A stretch of DNA of 7,814 nt from CAZNLH01 sp964573995 (GTDB lineage Bacteria > Gemmatimonadota > CAZMKB01 > CAZNLH01): assembly GCA_964573995.1 (NCBI GenBank), contig CAZNLH010000060.1, positions 1 through 7,814 on the forward strand. Direction: 5' to 3'. This document shows positions 1 to 6,977 of this stretch, piece by piece. Below the pieces are notes generated by a model. That model did no database searches, was not told the DNA's origin, and was given only the letters and a program-made list of their open reading frames with translations. A program made the translations under genes and the position numbers. Within the stretch, counting starts at the first letter, position 1. Every line of letters starts with the position of its first letter.

Positions 1-711
1 AGGAACGACAACCCCACCAGCTTGAATCCGGGCACCATTCCGGCTTATCTCTCATCGGACCCATCCGGAGCGGAAATAATCATCGACGACCTTGATACAC
101 AGGCGACGACGCCGGATACAATTCTGCTTACTGAGGGCAGCCATACTATTACACTCAGGCTCTGCGATTACCAAGACTGGAACAGGACCCTGCAGCAAGT
201 CTCGGAAGGGGATACGTTGGACTTCACTATCACCCTGACACCGACTTTCAGTTTCTTCGATGACTTTGAATCAGGTGGGGTGAACTGGTCGGCTGGCTGC
301 CCCTACAATATCATAGATCCGAATTCATACGACAGCAGCAACTGTCTTCGCATCATGTCTGACAGCACCTGCTCGACGCGTCTGATCAACACCTATGCTA
401 TCCCCCAATGCCTGGAACCTCATGTCTCTTTCCATTACAAACTGGTGTCGGGGGAAGCCGCAGTTGCATTCATGCGTATCGATGACGATGGAGGCAATTC
501 CTACTATATCCGCCTTGACGAAGCTAGGTATTGGACCCAAATGGACGTACCTCCCACAGACTTCTCATCACTATCTGGTACCGTCACTTTTTGGTTCGAG
601 ATCAACTATTCTGACGGAAACCAATTCAACTTCTACCTTGACGACTTCTCCCTGAGTGCCCAACAGGACACGGCCCTTTCCACTGTTTCCGCCGTATGGT
701 CACCCCCCTAA
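1..711 (+). CDS. Secreted PEGA-domain protein with C-terminal jelly-roll-like domain (5' end missing)
   Basis: The frame is open from base 1 to the TAA at 709-711, so this is the last 236 residues of a longer protein whose start lies outside the window. The first in-frame start-like codon, TTG at 22, has no ribosome site and is not a believable start. Residues about 12-75 look like a PEGA domain: a 'SSDPSGAEIIIDD' strand, then 'LTEGSHTITLRLCDY' and a final beta strand. PEGA domains are usually found in surface or periplasmic proteins. Residues about 84-225 open with 'FFDDFESGG' and end with 'FYLDDFSLSA', a pattern typical of beta-sandwich (jelly-roll, laminin-G/carbohydrate-binding-like) domains. 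The protein stops about 15 residues later with no recognisable sorting domain or membrane anchor. Its ligand is unknown. An extracellular binding or adhesion role is inference. It lies 262 bases before the transporter operon and is probably not part of it. Confidence 0.75.
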   Translation, partial: RNDNPTSLNPGTIPAYLSSDPSGAEIIIDDLDTQATTPDTILLTEGSHTITLRLCDYQDWNRTLQQVSEGDTLDFTITLTPTFSFFDDFESGGVNWSAGCPYNIIDPNSYDSSNCLRIMSDSTCSTRLINTYAIPQCLEPHVSFHYKLVSGEAAVAFMRIDDDGGNSYYIRLDEARYWTQMDVPPTDFSSLSGTVTFWFEINYSDGNQFNFYLDDFSLSAQQDTALSTVSAVWSPP

Positions 712-973
712 CCCTTTCCTCCTCCCTTGCCTCCTCTGGCGAGGGCAATCGTTCCGACGCGAATTGTAGGCCGCATACTTGCGCCCAATCTTCCACGGAC
801 CTCCACCTGAAAGATACCCGTCTTTCGGATTTACTGCGACGCGCAGCAGAAGACCACAAATCGGACTTGCCTTGACAGAACGCCGCCATCAAGGCTAAGT
901 TTCACTGTGGAACTTTATTATCATCCAATACTATCATTCACTTGTAAGATCCAGGCATACAGGGGACGGATGG
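712..973. other. Non-coding gap between the PEGA gene and the transporter operon
   Basis: I find no convincing gene here on either strand. The stretch holds two small hairpins: CTGAAAGA / TCTTTCGG at 807-828 with a 6-base loop, and CTGCG / CGCAG at 834-846 with a 3-base loop. Neither has a proper T-tract. A perfect -35 box, TTGACA, lies at 872-877, but no good -10 box follows at 16-18 bases (the best is about 3 of 6 matches near 896). TATTAT at 916-921 could serve as a -10 box but lacks a matching -35. The transporter operon promoter is probably in this gap but cannot be placed firmly. Confidence 0.5.
807..846 (+). terminator. Possible weak terminator: tandem hairpins after the PEGA gene
   Basis: Two adjacent hairpins are visible. 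The first has an 8-pair stem (one G-T wobble) at 807-814 / 821-828 and is followed by ATTTA. The second is a GC-rich 5-pair stem at 834-838 / 842-846. They lie about 100 bases after the PEGA stop codon, and there is no real T-tract, so a termination role is only a possibility. Confidence 0.25.
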
Positions 974-2209
974 ATGAAAAGAAAAACAAAGGTAACCGCC
1001 GCCGTTGTCATTTTCATCGTCATCGCCGGGGGATCGTTAACCATGAGGCGATCTTCGAGCGAGTTAGAAGTGACGGCAGAGACAGTGAAATCGGGACCAC
1101 TCCGATCAATAGTCTCCGCGACGGGGAACATCGTCCCTGAAAGGGCAGTCGACATCAGCGCAAACATCATGGGAGAGATCAAGAAGATCCCGGTCAAGGA
1201 AGGAGAGCGTGTCGAAAAGGGCAACCTGCTCATAGTGATCGACCCCGAGTATTACCGCGCGGCGCTCAGGCGGGAAGAGGCGGGACTGGCCGCGGCCAAG
1301 GCCCAACTCGCTCTCGCAGAGGCCAACTATGAACGCGCCGATAAGATTTACAAGAAGAAGACAAACGTCGAGGGTGAGGAGTTGATAAGCCAGGAAGACT
1401 ACGAGCAACTCCTCTCCGAATATCGAGTGGCACAGAGCAACTGGGAACAGGAGAAGGCACAGGTAGAGAGCGCCAGGGCCAACTTGGACAAGACGTCCAT
1501 CTACTCGCCCATAAGAGGCATCGTCACCAGCCTGAACGTCGAGGAAGGTGAAGTCGCCGTAACAGGCACGATGAACAACCCAGGGACAGTCCTCATGACC
1601 GTATCCGACCTCTCGAAGATGCAGGCCGAAGTGGAGGTCGACGAGACCGACATCATCAATGTCAAGATCGGCCAGGAAGCCGAAATTACGATAGACGCCT
1701 ACCCCGACACCATATTCCACGGCACTGTATCCGAGATCGGCAATAGCCCAATTATTTCGAGAATCGGAGGGGGAGAAGAGGAGGCGGTTGATTTCAAGGT
1801 GGTCATCGATTTGACAGATCCTCCGGCCAATCTGAAACCCGGCCTTACCACAACGGCTGATATTATAACAGACAAGCGGGATGACGCCCTCTTCATCGCC
1901 ATCCAGGCACTTACCATGCGGTCGATTACACCCAACCAAGATCTCGGTGGAGCAGGAACGACTCATGATGACAGCAGGGGGAAGGAGAAGGAGGGGGTCT
2001 TCATCGTTCGGGACGGAATAGCCATCTTCACGCCGGTGGTGACCGGTATCAGCGATGGGATGAATATCGAGATCGTTGACGGGGTCAAGGAGGGGGAAAG
2101 GGTTGTAACGGGGAGTTTCGAAACCATAAGGACATTACGGGACAGCACCCGTGTGAAGACGATGGAATACCTGAGAGCAAGGGGGAGCGCAAGGTCTCGT
2201 GGAGGCTGA
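974..2209 (+). CDS. MacA/HlyD-type periplasmic adaptor (membrane fusion) protein of an ABC exporter
   Basis: This 411-residue protein is an adaptor that would join an inner-membrane ABC permease to an outer-membrane channel. Residues 7-22 form a hydrophobic signal anchor after a basic start (MKRKTK). No lipobox cysteine is seen. A split biotinyl-lipoyl-like domain covers about 58-91 and 174-212 ('GEIKKIPVKEGERVEKGNLL', then 'SPIRGIVTSLNVEEGEVA'). Between the halves, about 92-172 is a charged, Ala/Glu-rich helical hairpin likely to be the coiled coil that contacts the channel. A beta-barrel domain follows at about 217-300 and a membrane-proximal domain at about 340-382 ('GVFIVRDGIAIFTPVVTGI', 'GVKEGERVVTG'). 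A hydrophilic insert at about 317-340 and a basic tail look poorly conserved. The ATG at 974 is preceded by AGGGGAC (961-967). It is the first gene of the operon with the ATPase and two permeases. MacA-like is a family call; macrolide transport is not implied. Confidence 0.9.
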   Translation: MKRKTKVTAAVVIFIVIAGGSLTMRRSSSELEVTAETVKSGPLRSIVSATGNIVPERAVDISANIMGEIKKIPVKEGERVEKGNLLIVIDPEYYRAALRREEAGLAAAKAQLALAEANYERADKIYKKKTNVEGEELISQEDYEQLLSEYRVAQSNWEQEKAQVESARANLDKTSIYSPIRGIVTSLNVEEGEVAVTGTMNNPGTVLMTVSDLSKMQAEVEVDETDIINVKIGQEAEITIDAYPDTIFHGTVSEIGNSPIISRIGGGEEEAVDFKVVIDLTDPPANLKPGLTTTADIITDKRDDALFIAIQALTMRSITPNQDLGGAGTTHDDSRGKEKEGVFIVRDGIAIFTPVVTGISDGMNIEIVDGVKEGERVVTGSFETIRTLRDSTRVKTMEYLRARGSARSRGG

Positions 2210-2300
2210 TCGGCCTTCGAAGGGCAGAACTGGACTTGTAAACATCCCTTCAAGACACGGGCAACACGGGTACACCAAGATTGAGAGAAGCCGCGCCACG

Positions 2301-3020
2301 ATGCACGACAACGATGACGGTACCGGAAGGGCCGATGGACCCATTATACGGATAGCCGACCTCTGGAAGACATATCGGATGGGGAGCGAGGTGATCCATG
2401 CCCTTCAAGGGATCACCATGGAAATCGATCGTGGGGAGTTCCTGGCCGTCATGGGTCCCTCCGGCTCGGGGAAATCGACCCTAATGAATATCCTGGGATG
2501 CCTCGATGTACCAAGCCGGGGGGATTATTTCCTCAACGGAATCCCGATCAGCGAATTGGAGGACAACGATCTGGCCCGAATCCGAAACCGCGAGGTCGGT
2601 TTTGTCTTCCAGGTCTTCAACCTACTCCCCAGGACCACGGCGCTCCACAACGTGGAGATGCCGCTGATATACAGCCACGTCCCATCAAGGGAGCGGCTGG
2701 CGAGGGCAAAAGGGGCACTCGAAATCGTCGACCTGGGCGACCGGATCGACCATCGGCCGAACGAATTGTCGGGCGGAGAAAGACAACGCGTTGCAATCGC
2801 CAGGGCCATGATAAACAACCCGTCGATCCTCCTTGCGGACGAACCGACCGGAAACCTCGATTCAAAGACCAGCCTCGAGATCATGGAACTCTTCAAGAGG
2901 CTCCATGGTTCGGGCAACACGATCGTCCTCGTCACACACGAGGACGAGATATCTACATACGCCGACAGGGTAATCCACCTCCTTGACGGTCGAATCGAGA
3001 GCCAGGAACGGAACAGGTGA
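2301..3020 (+). CDS. ABC transporter ATP-binding protein, LolD/MacB type
   Basis: This 239-residue cytoplasmic ATPase would power the two permeases encoded just downstream. All nucleotide-binding motifs are intact: Walker A GPSGSGKST at 52-60, Q-loop Gln104 in FVFQ, signature LSGGERQ at 156-162, Walker B ILLADEP at 176-182 with catalytic Glu181, D-loop GNLDSKT at 184-190, and H-loop His213 in VTHE. The 'GFVFQVFNLLPRTTALHNVEMPL' neighbourhood is typical of the LolD/MacB/FtsE-like branch that pairs with FtsX-fold permeases. I chose ATG 2301 because it gives the usual family length and starts just before the first conserved strand (IIRIADLWKTY). The frame stays open up to GTG 2199, overlapping the adaptor stop, but the extra 34 residues look unlike the family. 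The ribosome site at 2301 is weak (GAGAGAAG at 2283-2290). Unlike E. coli MacB, the ATPase is a separate polypeptide from the permease. Confidence 0.93.
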   Translation: MHDNDDGTGRADGPIIRIADLWKTYRMGSEVIHALQGITMEIDRGEFLAVMGPSGSGKSTLMNILGCLDVPSRGDYFLNGIPISELEDNDLARIRNREVGFVFQVFNLLPRTTALHNVEMPLIYSHVPSRERLARAKGALEIVDLGDRIDHRPNELSGGERQRVAIARAMINNPSILLADEPTGNLDSKTSLEIMELFKRLHGSGNTIVLVTHEDEISTYADRVIHLLDGRIESQERNR

Positions 3021-3028
3021 GCCCAAGT
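2983..3028 (+). promoter_or_regulatory. Ribosome-binding site and TTG start of the first permease
   Basis: AGGTGAG at 3015-3021 overlaps the ATPase stop codon (TGA 3018-3020) and sits six bases before TTG 3028. This makes TTG 3028 the best-supported start. TTG 2983 would overlap the ATPase by 38 bases and has no comparable site. ATG 3127 would remove conserved residues just before the first membrane helix. The arrangement predicts translational coupling between ATPase and permease. Confidence 0.6.
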
Positions 3029-4320
3029 TGACTCCCTTGACTCGAGGCAAGGCGAAGGTTACGGGCCGGGAACGGCTCGTCTCCGCCCTGCGGTTCAGGT
3101 TCCTGACAACCGCAGAGAGCATATCCATGGCCCTCGCCTCCCTCTGGTCGAGGCGCCTGAGATCTTTCCTCACCCTCCTGGGGATCATAATCGGCGTGGC
3201 CACCGTTATCACAGTCGTATCCATCCTCCAGGGCATGAACCAATACGTGGTGAGGACCCTATCGAGTTTCGGTTCCGACTCGTTCTTCATATCAAAGTTC
3301 GGAATAATCACGAGCCACGAGCAATTCCTCGAGGCCAGGCGCAGAAAGAACATCAGCATGGAACAGATGGAGTCCCTGAAGGATTACTGCAGCCTCTGCA
3401 GGGAAGTCGGCGCCAGCGTGGGCCGGCCCTTGCAAGTAAAGTACGGCAGGGACTATATCGATGACGTAGAGGTAACCGGGGTCACCGACAACATCCTCGT
3501 GACCGACGATTACCACCTGGCCGAGGGGAGGATGTTCACGCCGAGCGACGTGTTGCACAAACGGCCGGTATGCGTGATCGGGAATGAGATACGGGAAATC
3601 CTCTTCCCGGGCCGGGATCCCATCGACAGGGAGATAAAGGTCGGCAGGCTCCGTCTGACAATAATCGGAACGATCGACAAGCGCGGCACCTTCCTGGGGC
3701 AGAGCCTCGACAATTTCCTCCTCATGCCGATCACCCTCTACCGGAAGACGTACGGCTCGAAGCAATCAATCGACATCCACGTCAAGGCTCGGCGCCGCGA
3801 AGAAATGGAATCGACGAAGGACCAGGCCAAGTTCTTCTTTCGAGCCATCAGGGGCTTGAAAAGAGGCGATGAAGATGATTTCGGCATCGTTACCACCAAC
3901 GCCCTGGTTGATACCTACAACAATTTCACGGGAATGGCCTATCTGGTCCTGATCGGGGTCGCCTCGATCTCGCTCCTCATCGGGGGGATCGTGATCATGA
4001 ATATCATGCTCGTATCGGTGACGGAACGGATAAAGGAAATCGGCATCAGGAAGGCGCTGGGCGCGAAGAGGTCTGATATCATCGGGCAGTTCCTGGCAGA
4101 GTCGGTTACAATCTCCACCGTCGGCGGCCTCATAGGTATAATCGCCGGGGCAGCGATCGCGACAGCGGTTTCCCACTTCTCTTCTCTCCCCTCCAGCATC
4201 GAACCATGGGCCGTAATAGCGGGGATTATCGTCTCAGGTGGAGTCGGCATATGCTTCGGGACCTATCCGGCCGTCAAGGCCGCAAGGATGGATCCCATAC
4301 TTGCCCTGAGACAGGAGTGA
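3028..4320 (+). CDS. MacB/FtsX-type ABC permease, first of a tandem pair
   Basis: This 430-residue inner-membrane permease has the MacB layout. A basic N-terminal stretch (1-45) leads into TM1 at about 47-69 (LTLLGIIIGVATVITVV). A large periplasmic MacB-type core domain covers about 70-275. Then come TM2 at about 303-328, TM3 at about 359-383 and TM4 at about 394-412. The cytoplasmic coupling segment VTERIKEIGIRKALGAKRSD at 331-350 is the classic FtsX-fold signature that contacts the ATPase. The end, 'YPAVKAARMDPILALRQE', is the usual MacB C-terminal motif. The start is TTG 3028, seven bases after the ATPase stop, and the stop sits against the next permease start, so co-translation is likely. 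The N-terminal extension before TM1 is longer than in the second permease, which reaches its equivalent point in about 22 residues. It has no ATPase domain of its own. The substrate is unknown. Confidence 0.9.
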   Translation: MTPLTRGKAKVTGRERLVSALRFRFLTTAESISMALASLWSRRLRSFLTLLGIIIGVATVITVVSILQGMNQYVVRTLSSFGSDSFFISKFGIITSHEQFLEARRRKNISMEQMESLKDYCSLCREVGASVGRPLQVKYGRDYIDDVEVTGVTDNILVTDDYHLAEGRMFTPSDVLHKRPVCVIGNEIREILFPGRDPIDREIKVGRLRLTIIGTIDKRGTFLGQSLDNFLLMPITLYRKTYGSKQSIDIHVKARRREEMESTKDQAKFFFRAIRGLKRGDEDDFGIVTTNALVDTYNNFTGMAYLVLIGVASISLLIGGIVIMNIMLVSVTERIKEIGIRKALGAKRSDIIGQFLAESVTISTVGGLIGIIAGAAIATAVSHFSSLPSSIEPWAVIAGIIVSGGVGICFGTYPAVKAARMDPILALRQE

Positions 4321-4325
4321 TGATG
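4313..4325 (+). promoter_or_regulatory. Ribosome-binding site and overlapping stop/start at the permease junction
   Basis: AGGAG at 4313-4317 lies within the last codons of the first permease. The stop TGA 4318-4320 shares one base with ATG 4320, and a second in-frame ATG follows at 4323. Spacing is 2 bases to the first ATG and 5 to the second, so 4323 is favoured. The overlap predicts coupled, roughly equimolar translation of the two permeases. Confidence 0.65.
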
Positions 4326-5555
4326 AATCCGGATGAGTTAATGGAGGGCTTGCGGATCGCAACCTGGGCAATCCGCACCCACAAACTCCGTTCCTTCCTG
4401 ACGGTCCTCGGGGTCGTTATCGGGATCGCCTCAGTGGTGGGAATGGTCTCGCTTATCGAGGGACTCAATACTAGCATGGCGAGGCAGATCCTGTCGCTTG
4501 GGTCACACGTCATCTATGTCAGCAAGAACAAGCCGGGTATACATATCGGGAGGAGGACACTCGAAGAGCGAAGGAGGCCTCCTATCACCTTCGAAGATGC
4601 GATGGCGGTCAAACGATACTCGCGAAGGATCACCTATGTCTCCCCTGAAAATTATTTCTTCAACGCGACCATCAAGTACCGGGACAGAGAGGCCAACTAC
4701 CCGGCCCTGATAGGTATCCTTCCCGATTACGCCGAGGTGAGGAACATAGACCTGGAGGAAGGCCGATTCATCACCGACGGCGACATAATCCACGGCACGA
4801 ACGTGGCTGTCCTGGGAAACGATCCCGCCGAGGCGCTCTTCCCGGACACCGATCCCATCGGAAAGACGATCACCATCGACGGGCACAAGATGACGGTCGT
4901 GGGGGTCCTGGTGAAGAAGGGACGATTCCTGGGCCGAAGCCAGGACAACCAGGTCTTCCTCCCTTACAAGACCTACAAGAGGCTCCACCCCAATGAAAAG
5001 GAGTTGAACCTTGCTCTCAAGCCGACCGATCCAGACTCAATAGGCCCGGCCATCGACGAAGTAACCTCGATCCTGAGACATAATCGAGGCGTGGCCTACG
5101 ATGATCCCAATAATTTCTACATCTCCACGCAGGACACATTGAACGACCTATACCGGCAACTTACCGGCGGGATATATATCGCCATGATCATCATCTCTTC
5201 TATCGGGCTACTCGTCGGTGGAATCGGCGTCATGAACATCCTGATCGTCTCCGTTACCGAACGGACACGGGAGATCGGCATAAGGAAGGCCATAGGCGCA
5301 AGGCAACGGGATATCCTCATCCAGTTCCTGATCGAATCGATGGTCTTGACCGGAACGGGGGGCATCTTCGGCGTCCTTTTGGGAATAATTATCAGCACCA
5401 CCGTCAATAACCTTTCGCCACTACCATCATCGATCTCCCTCCCCTGGATCATCATCTCCCTCTCGGTATCTTTGACCGTCGGGCTCTTCTTCGGGGTCTT
5501 CCCCGCGATGAAGGCGGCCCGCCTCCATCCGATCGATGCCCTGAGGTACGAGTGA
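4323..5555 (+). CDS. MacB/FtsX-type ABC permease, second of a tandem pair
   Basis: This 410-residue paralogue of the preceding permease has the same order of parts. TM1 is at about 24-46 (FLTVLGVVIGIASVVGMV). The periplasmic core domain covers about 47-275. TM2 is at about 283-308, the coupling segment VTERTREIGIRKAIGARQRD at 311-330, TM3 at about 339-361 and TM4 at about 374-392. The C-terminal motif is 'FPAMKAARLHPIDALRYE'. Shared blocks with its neighbour include KLRSFLTVLG / RLRSFLTLLG before TM1, LFPDTDPIGKTI / LFPGRDPIDREI in the core, and KKGRFLGRSQDN / KRGTFLGQSLDN. The rest of the periplasmic domain has diverged strongly. The frame extends upstream to ATG 4206, but that would overlap the first permease by 115 bases and adds unrelated sequence, so ATG 4323 (or 4320) is preferred. 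I infer that it forms a heterodimer with the first permease, driven by the single upstream ATPase. Confidence 0.9.
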   Translation: MNPDELMEGLRIATWAIRTHKLRSFLTVLGVVIGIASVVGMVSLIEGLNTSMARQILSLGSHVIYVSKNKPGIHIGRRTLEERRRPPITFEDAMAVKRYSRRITYVSPENYFFNATIKYRDREANYPALIGILPDYAEVRNIDLEEGRFITDGDIIHGTNVAVLGNDPAEALFPDTDPIGKTITIDGHKMTVVGVLVKKGRFLGRSQDNQVFLPYKTYKRLHPNEKELNLALKPTDPDSIGPAIDEVTSILRHNRGVAYDDPNNFYISTQDTLNDLYRQLTGGIYIAMIIISSIGLLVGGIGVMNILIVSVTERTREIGIRKAIGARQRDILIQFLIESMVLTGTGGIFGVLLGIIISTTVNNLSPLPSSISLPWIIISLSVSLTVGLFFGVFPAMKAARLHPIDALRYE

Positions 5556-5638
5556 CGAGACCTGTTTGCCGCCACGTCACACTCTGACTATCAGCACGAG
5601 GGAACGATGGAATCTCGTCAGCGACTACCAGACACGGC

Positions 5639-5667
5639 TTGCAGGCCCATCGGCCGATAGTTATTAT
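5639..5667 (+). promoter_or_regulatory. Candidate sigma-70-type promoter for mnmA, with a palindrome in the spacer
   Basis: A -10-like TATTAT (5662-5667, 5 of 6 matches) lies 17 bases after a weak -35-like TTGCAG (5639-5644, 3 of 6). The spacer contains a perfect 10-base palindrome, ATCGGCCGAT, at 5649-5658, which could be an operator. The gap between the second permease and mnmA (5556-5687) holds nothing else I can support and no clear terminator. Confidence 0.35.
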
Positions 5668-5738
5668 AAATCCGTTGAGATAACCGTATGAAACGGACTC
5701 CTTACCTATCCCCCAAATGCAGTTCAACGGGCACGAAC

Positions 5739-6872
5739 ATGATCGAACAAGAGAAAGGAACAGGGACGAAACCTGAGAAGAGGGTGCTGGTGGCAATGAG
5801 CGGCGGCGTTGACAGTTCAGTGACCGCTGCCATCCTCCTCGAAGAGGGATACGACGTGACAGGGGTCACGATGCGACAATTCTGTCTCCGGGATGGAAAA
5901 GGGCCCGTGACGCCAAGGAGTTGCTGCTCCCTCGAATCCCTGGAAGACGCCCGTGAGGTGTGCGGGCATATCGGCATCCCCCACTACGTCCTGGACGTCG
6001 AGGAGGACTTCCGGAGGTTCGTGGTAGAAAACTTCAGGGAGGAATATCTCAAGGGGCGCACGCCGAATCCATGCGTGCGCTGCAACCAGGCAGTCCGGTT
6101 CCCCCGCCTCGTAGAATTGAGCCGCTCCATCAACTGTGGCTGGATCGCCACCGGCCACTACGCGAGGATCGAAGGCCCATCGCTTGGCAAGACATCTTAC
6201 TCACTGAACCGGGGCCTGGATCCCAACAAGGACCAGAGTTACTTCCTCTGGATGCTCGACCAGGAGGCCCTTTCGAGGACTCTGTTTCCCGTGGGAGAGA
6301 TGTCGAAGCAGGAGGTAAGAAGGATGGCCCGCAGGCTCGGGATCGGGGTGGCCGAGAAACCGGACAGTCAGGAGATCTGCTTCATCCCCGGCGGAGATTA
6401 CCGGGAGTTCATCGATCACCCCGGGGAGGCAAATCCTGCCGTTCGCCCGGGCCCGATAGTGAACAAGGGCGGAGAGAAGGTAGGACGACACGATGGCGTG
6501 GCCTTTTACACGATCGGCCAGAGGCGGGGGCTCGGCCTCTCGAGTCCCTATCCCCTTTACGTGGTCGATATCCTGCCGGCCTCGAGCACGCTTGTCGTAG
6601 GCCGGAGAGAGGATCTCGAGGCCGCCGAATTCGAGGTCGATGAATGCCGCTGGATCTCCGGACAGTCGCCGCCTCTGCCGCTCACGTGCGACGTCAAGAT
6701 TCGATACCGGCACCCGGGCGCCCGCGCCACGATACGGGAAGGAAAACGTACCGGGCACCTGAACGTCACCTTCGTGATTCCCCAAGAGGCGATTACACCG
6801 GGCCAATCGGCGGTCTTCTACGACGGCGAACGGGTACTCGGAGGAGGGATCATCGGGGGTGTCAGGTGTTAG
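5739..6872 (+). CDS. mnmA: tRNA-specific 2-thiouridylase MnmA (CxxC variant)
   Basis: MnmA adenylates and then thiolates U34 of the Lys, Glu and Gln tRNAs to make s2U in the cytoplasm. From ATG 5739 it has 377 residues, close to the usual about 360-380. Motifs seen: PP-loop SGGVDSS at 21-27, TPNPCVRCN at 108-116, IATGHYAR at 136-143, NKDQSYFLW at 163-171, EKPDSQEICFIP at 206-217 and YTIGQRRGLG at 257-266, followed by the C-terminal beta-barrel domain. Cys115 and Cys214 match the two catalytic cysteines (Cys102 and Cys199 in E. coli). Cys112 replaces the Asp found there in E. coli, giving a CxxC + C set. Neither start candidate has a clear ribosome site. ATG 5688 would add 17 residues unlike the family and lie very near the predicted transcription start, so ATG 5739 is preferred with moderate confidence. 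It is probably separate from the transporter operon. Confidence 0.95.
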   Translation: MIEQEKGTGTKPEKRVLVAMSGGVDSSVTAAILLEEGYDVTGVTMRQFCLRDGKGPVTPRSCCSLESLEDAREVCGHIGIPHYVLDVEEDFRRFVVENFREEYLKGRTPNPCVRCNQAVRFPRLVELSRSINCGWIATGHYARIEGPSLGKTSYSLNRGLDPNKDQSYFLWMLDQEALSRTLFPVGEMSKQEVRRMARRLGIGVAEKPDSQEICFIPGGDYREFIDHPGEANPAVRPGPIVNKGGEKVGRHDGVAFYTIGQRRGLGLSSPYPLYVVDILPASSTLVVGRREDLEAAEFEVDECRWISGQSPPLPLTCDVKIRYRHPGARATIREGKRTGHLNVTFVIPQEAITPGQSAVFYDGERVLGGGIIGGVRC

Positions 6873-6882
6873 ACGTCAAGGT

Positions 6883-6938
6883 GCCGGCCGGGCATGGTCC
6901 CATGCGTACCGGCGAATCACTCATCCAGGGCGGCCCTG
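6883..6938. terminator. Hairpins between convergent mnmA and HIT genes (possible two-way terminator)
   Basis: An interrupted hairpin pairs GCCGG (6883-6887) with CCGGC (6909-6913) around an inner stem GCATG (6892-6896) / CATGC (6901-6905) with a 4-base loop. A second small stem, CAGGG / CCCTG, lies at 6926-6930 / 6934-6938. Their place between two gene ends suits termination, but neither is followed by a T-tract on either strand, so this is tentative. Confidence 0.3.
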
Positions 6939-6977
6939 ATGACTGCGTTAATCGATGAGCATGGGTTTGACGAGAAT

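Noticed and set aside
727..748. Stem TTGCCTC / GAGGGCAA after the PEGA stop as a terminator
   Set aside because: The stem has a bulge, is short and lacks a following T-tract.
872..901. TTGACA at 872 as the transporter operon promoter
   Set aside because: The -35 box is perfect, but no acceptable -10 box follows at the right spacing.
1106..1966. Long open frame on the minus strand across the adaptor gene
   Set aside because: It is a reverse-strand shadow of the well-supported adaptor, with no recognisable domain; high GC content keeps such frames open.
2199..2300. Longer N-terminus of the ABC ATPase from GTG 2199
   Set aside because: The 34 added residues do not resemble the family, overlap the adaptor stop, and ATG 2301 already gives the normal length.
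4206..4319. Longer N-terminus of the second permease from ATG 4206
   Set aside because: It overlaps the first permease by over 100 bases; ATG 4320/4323 has a good ribosome site at the junction.
5960..6643. 227-codon + frame inside mnmA
   Set aside because: Arg/Pro/Gly-rich out-of-frame shadow of a gene with clear MnmA motifs.
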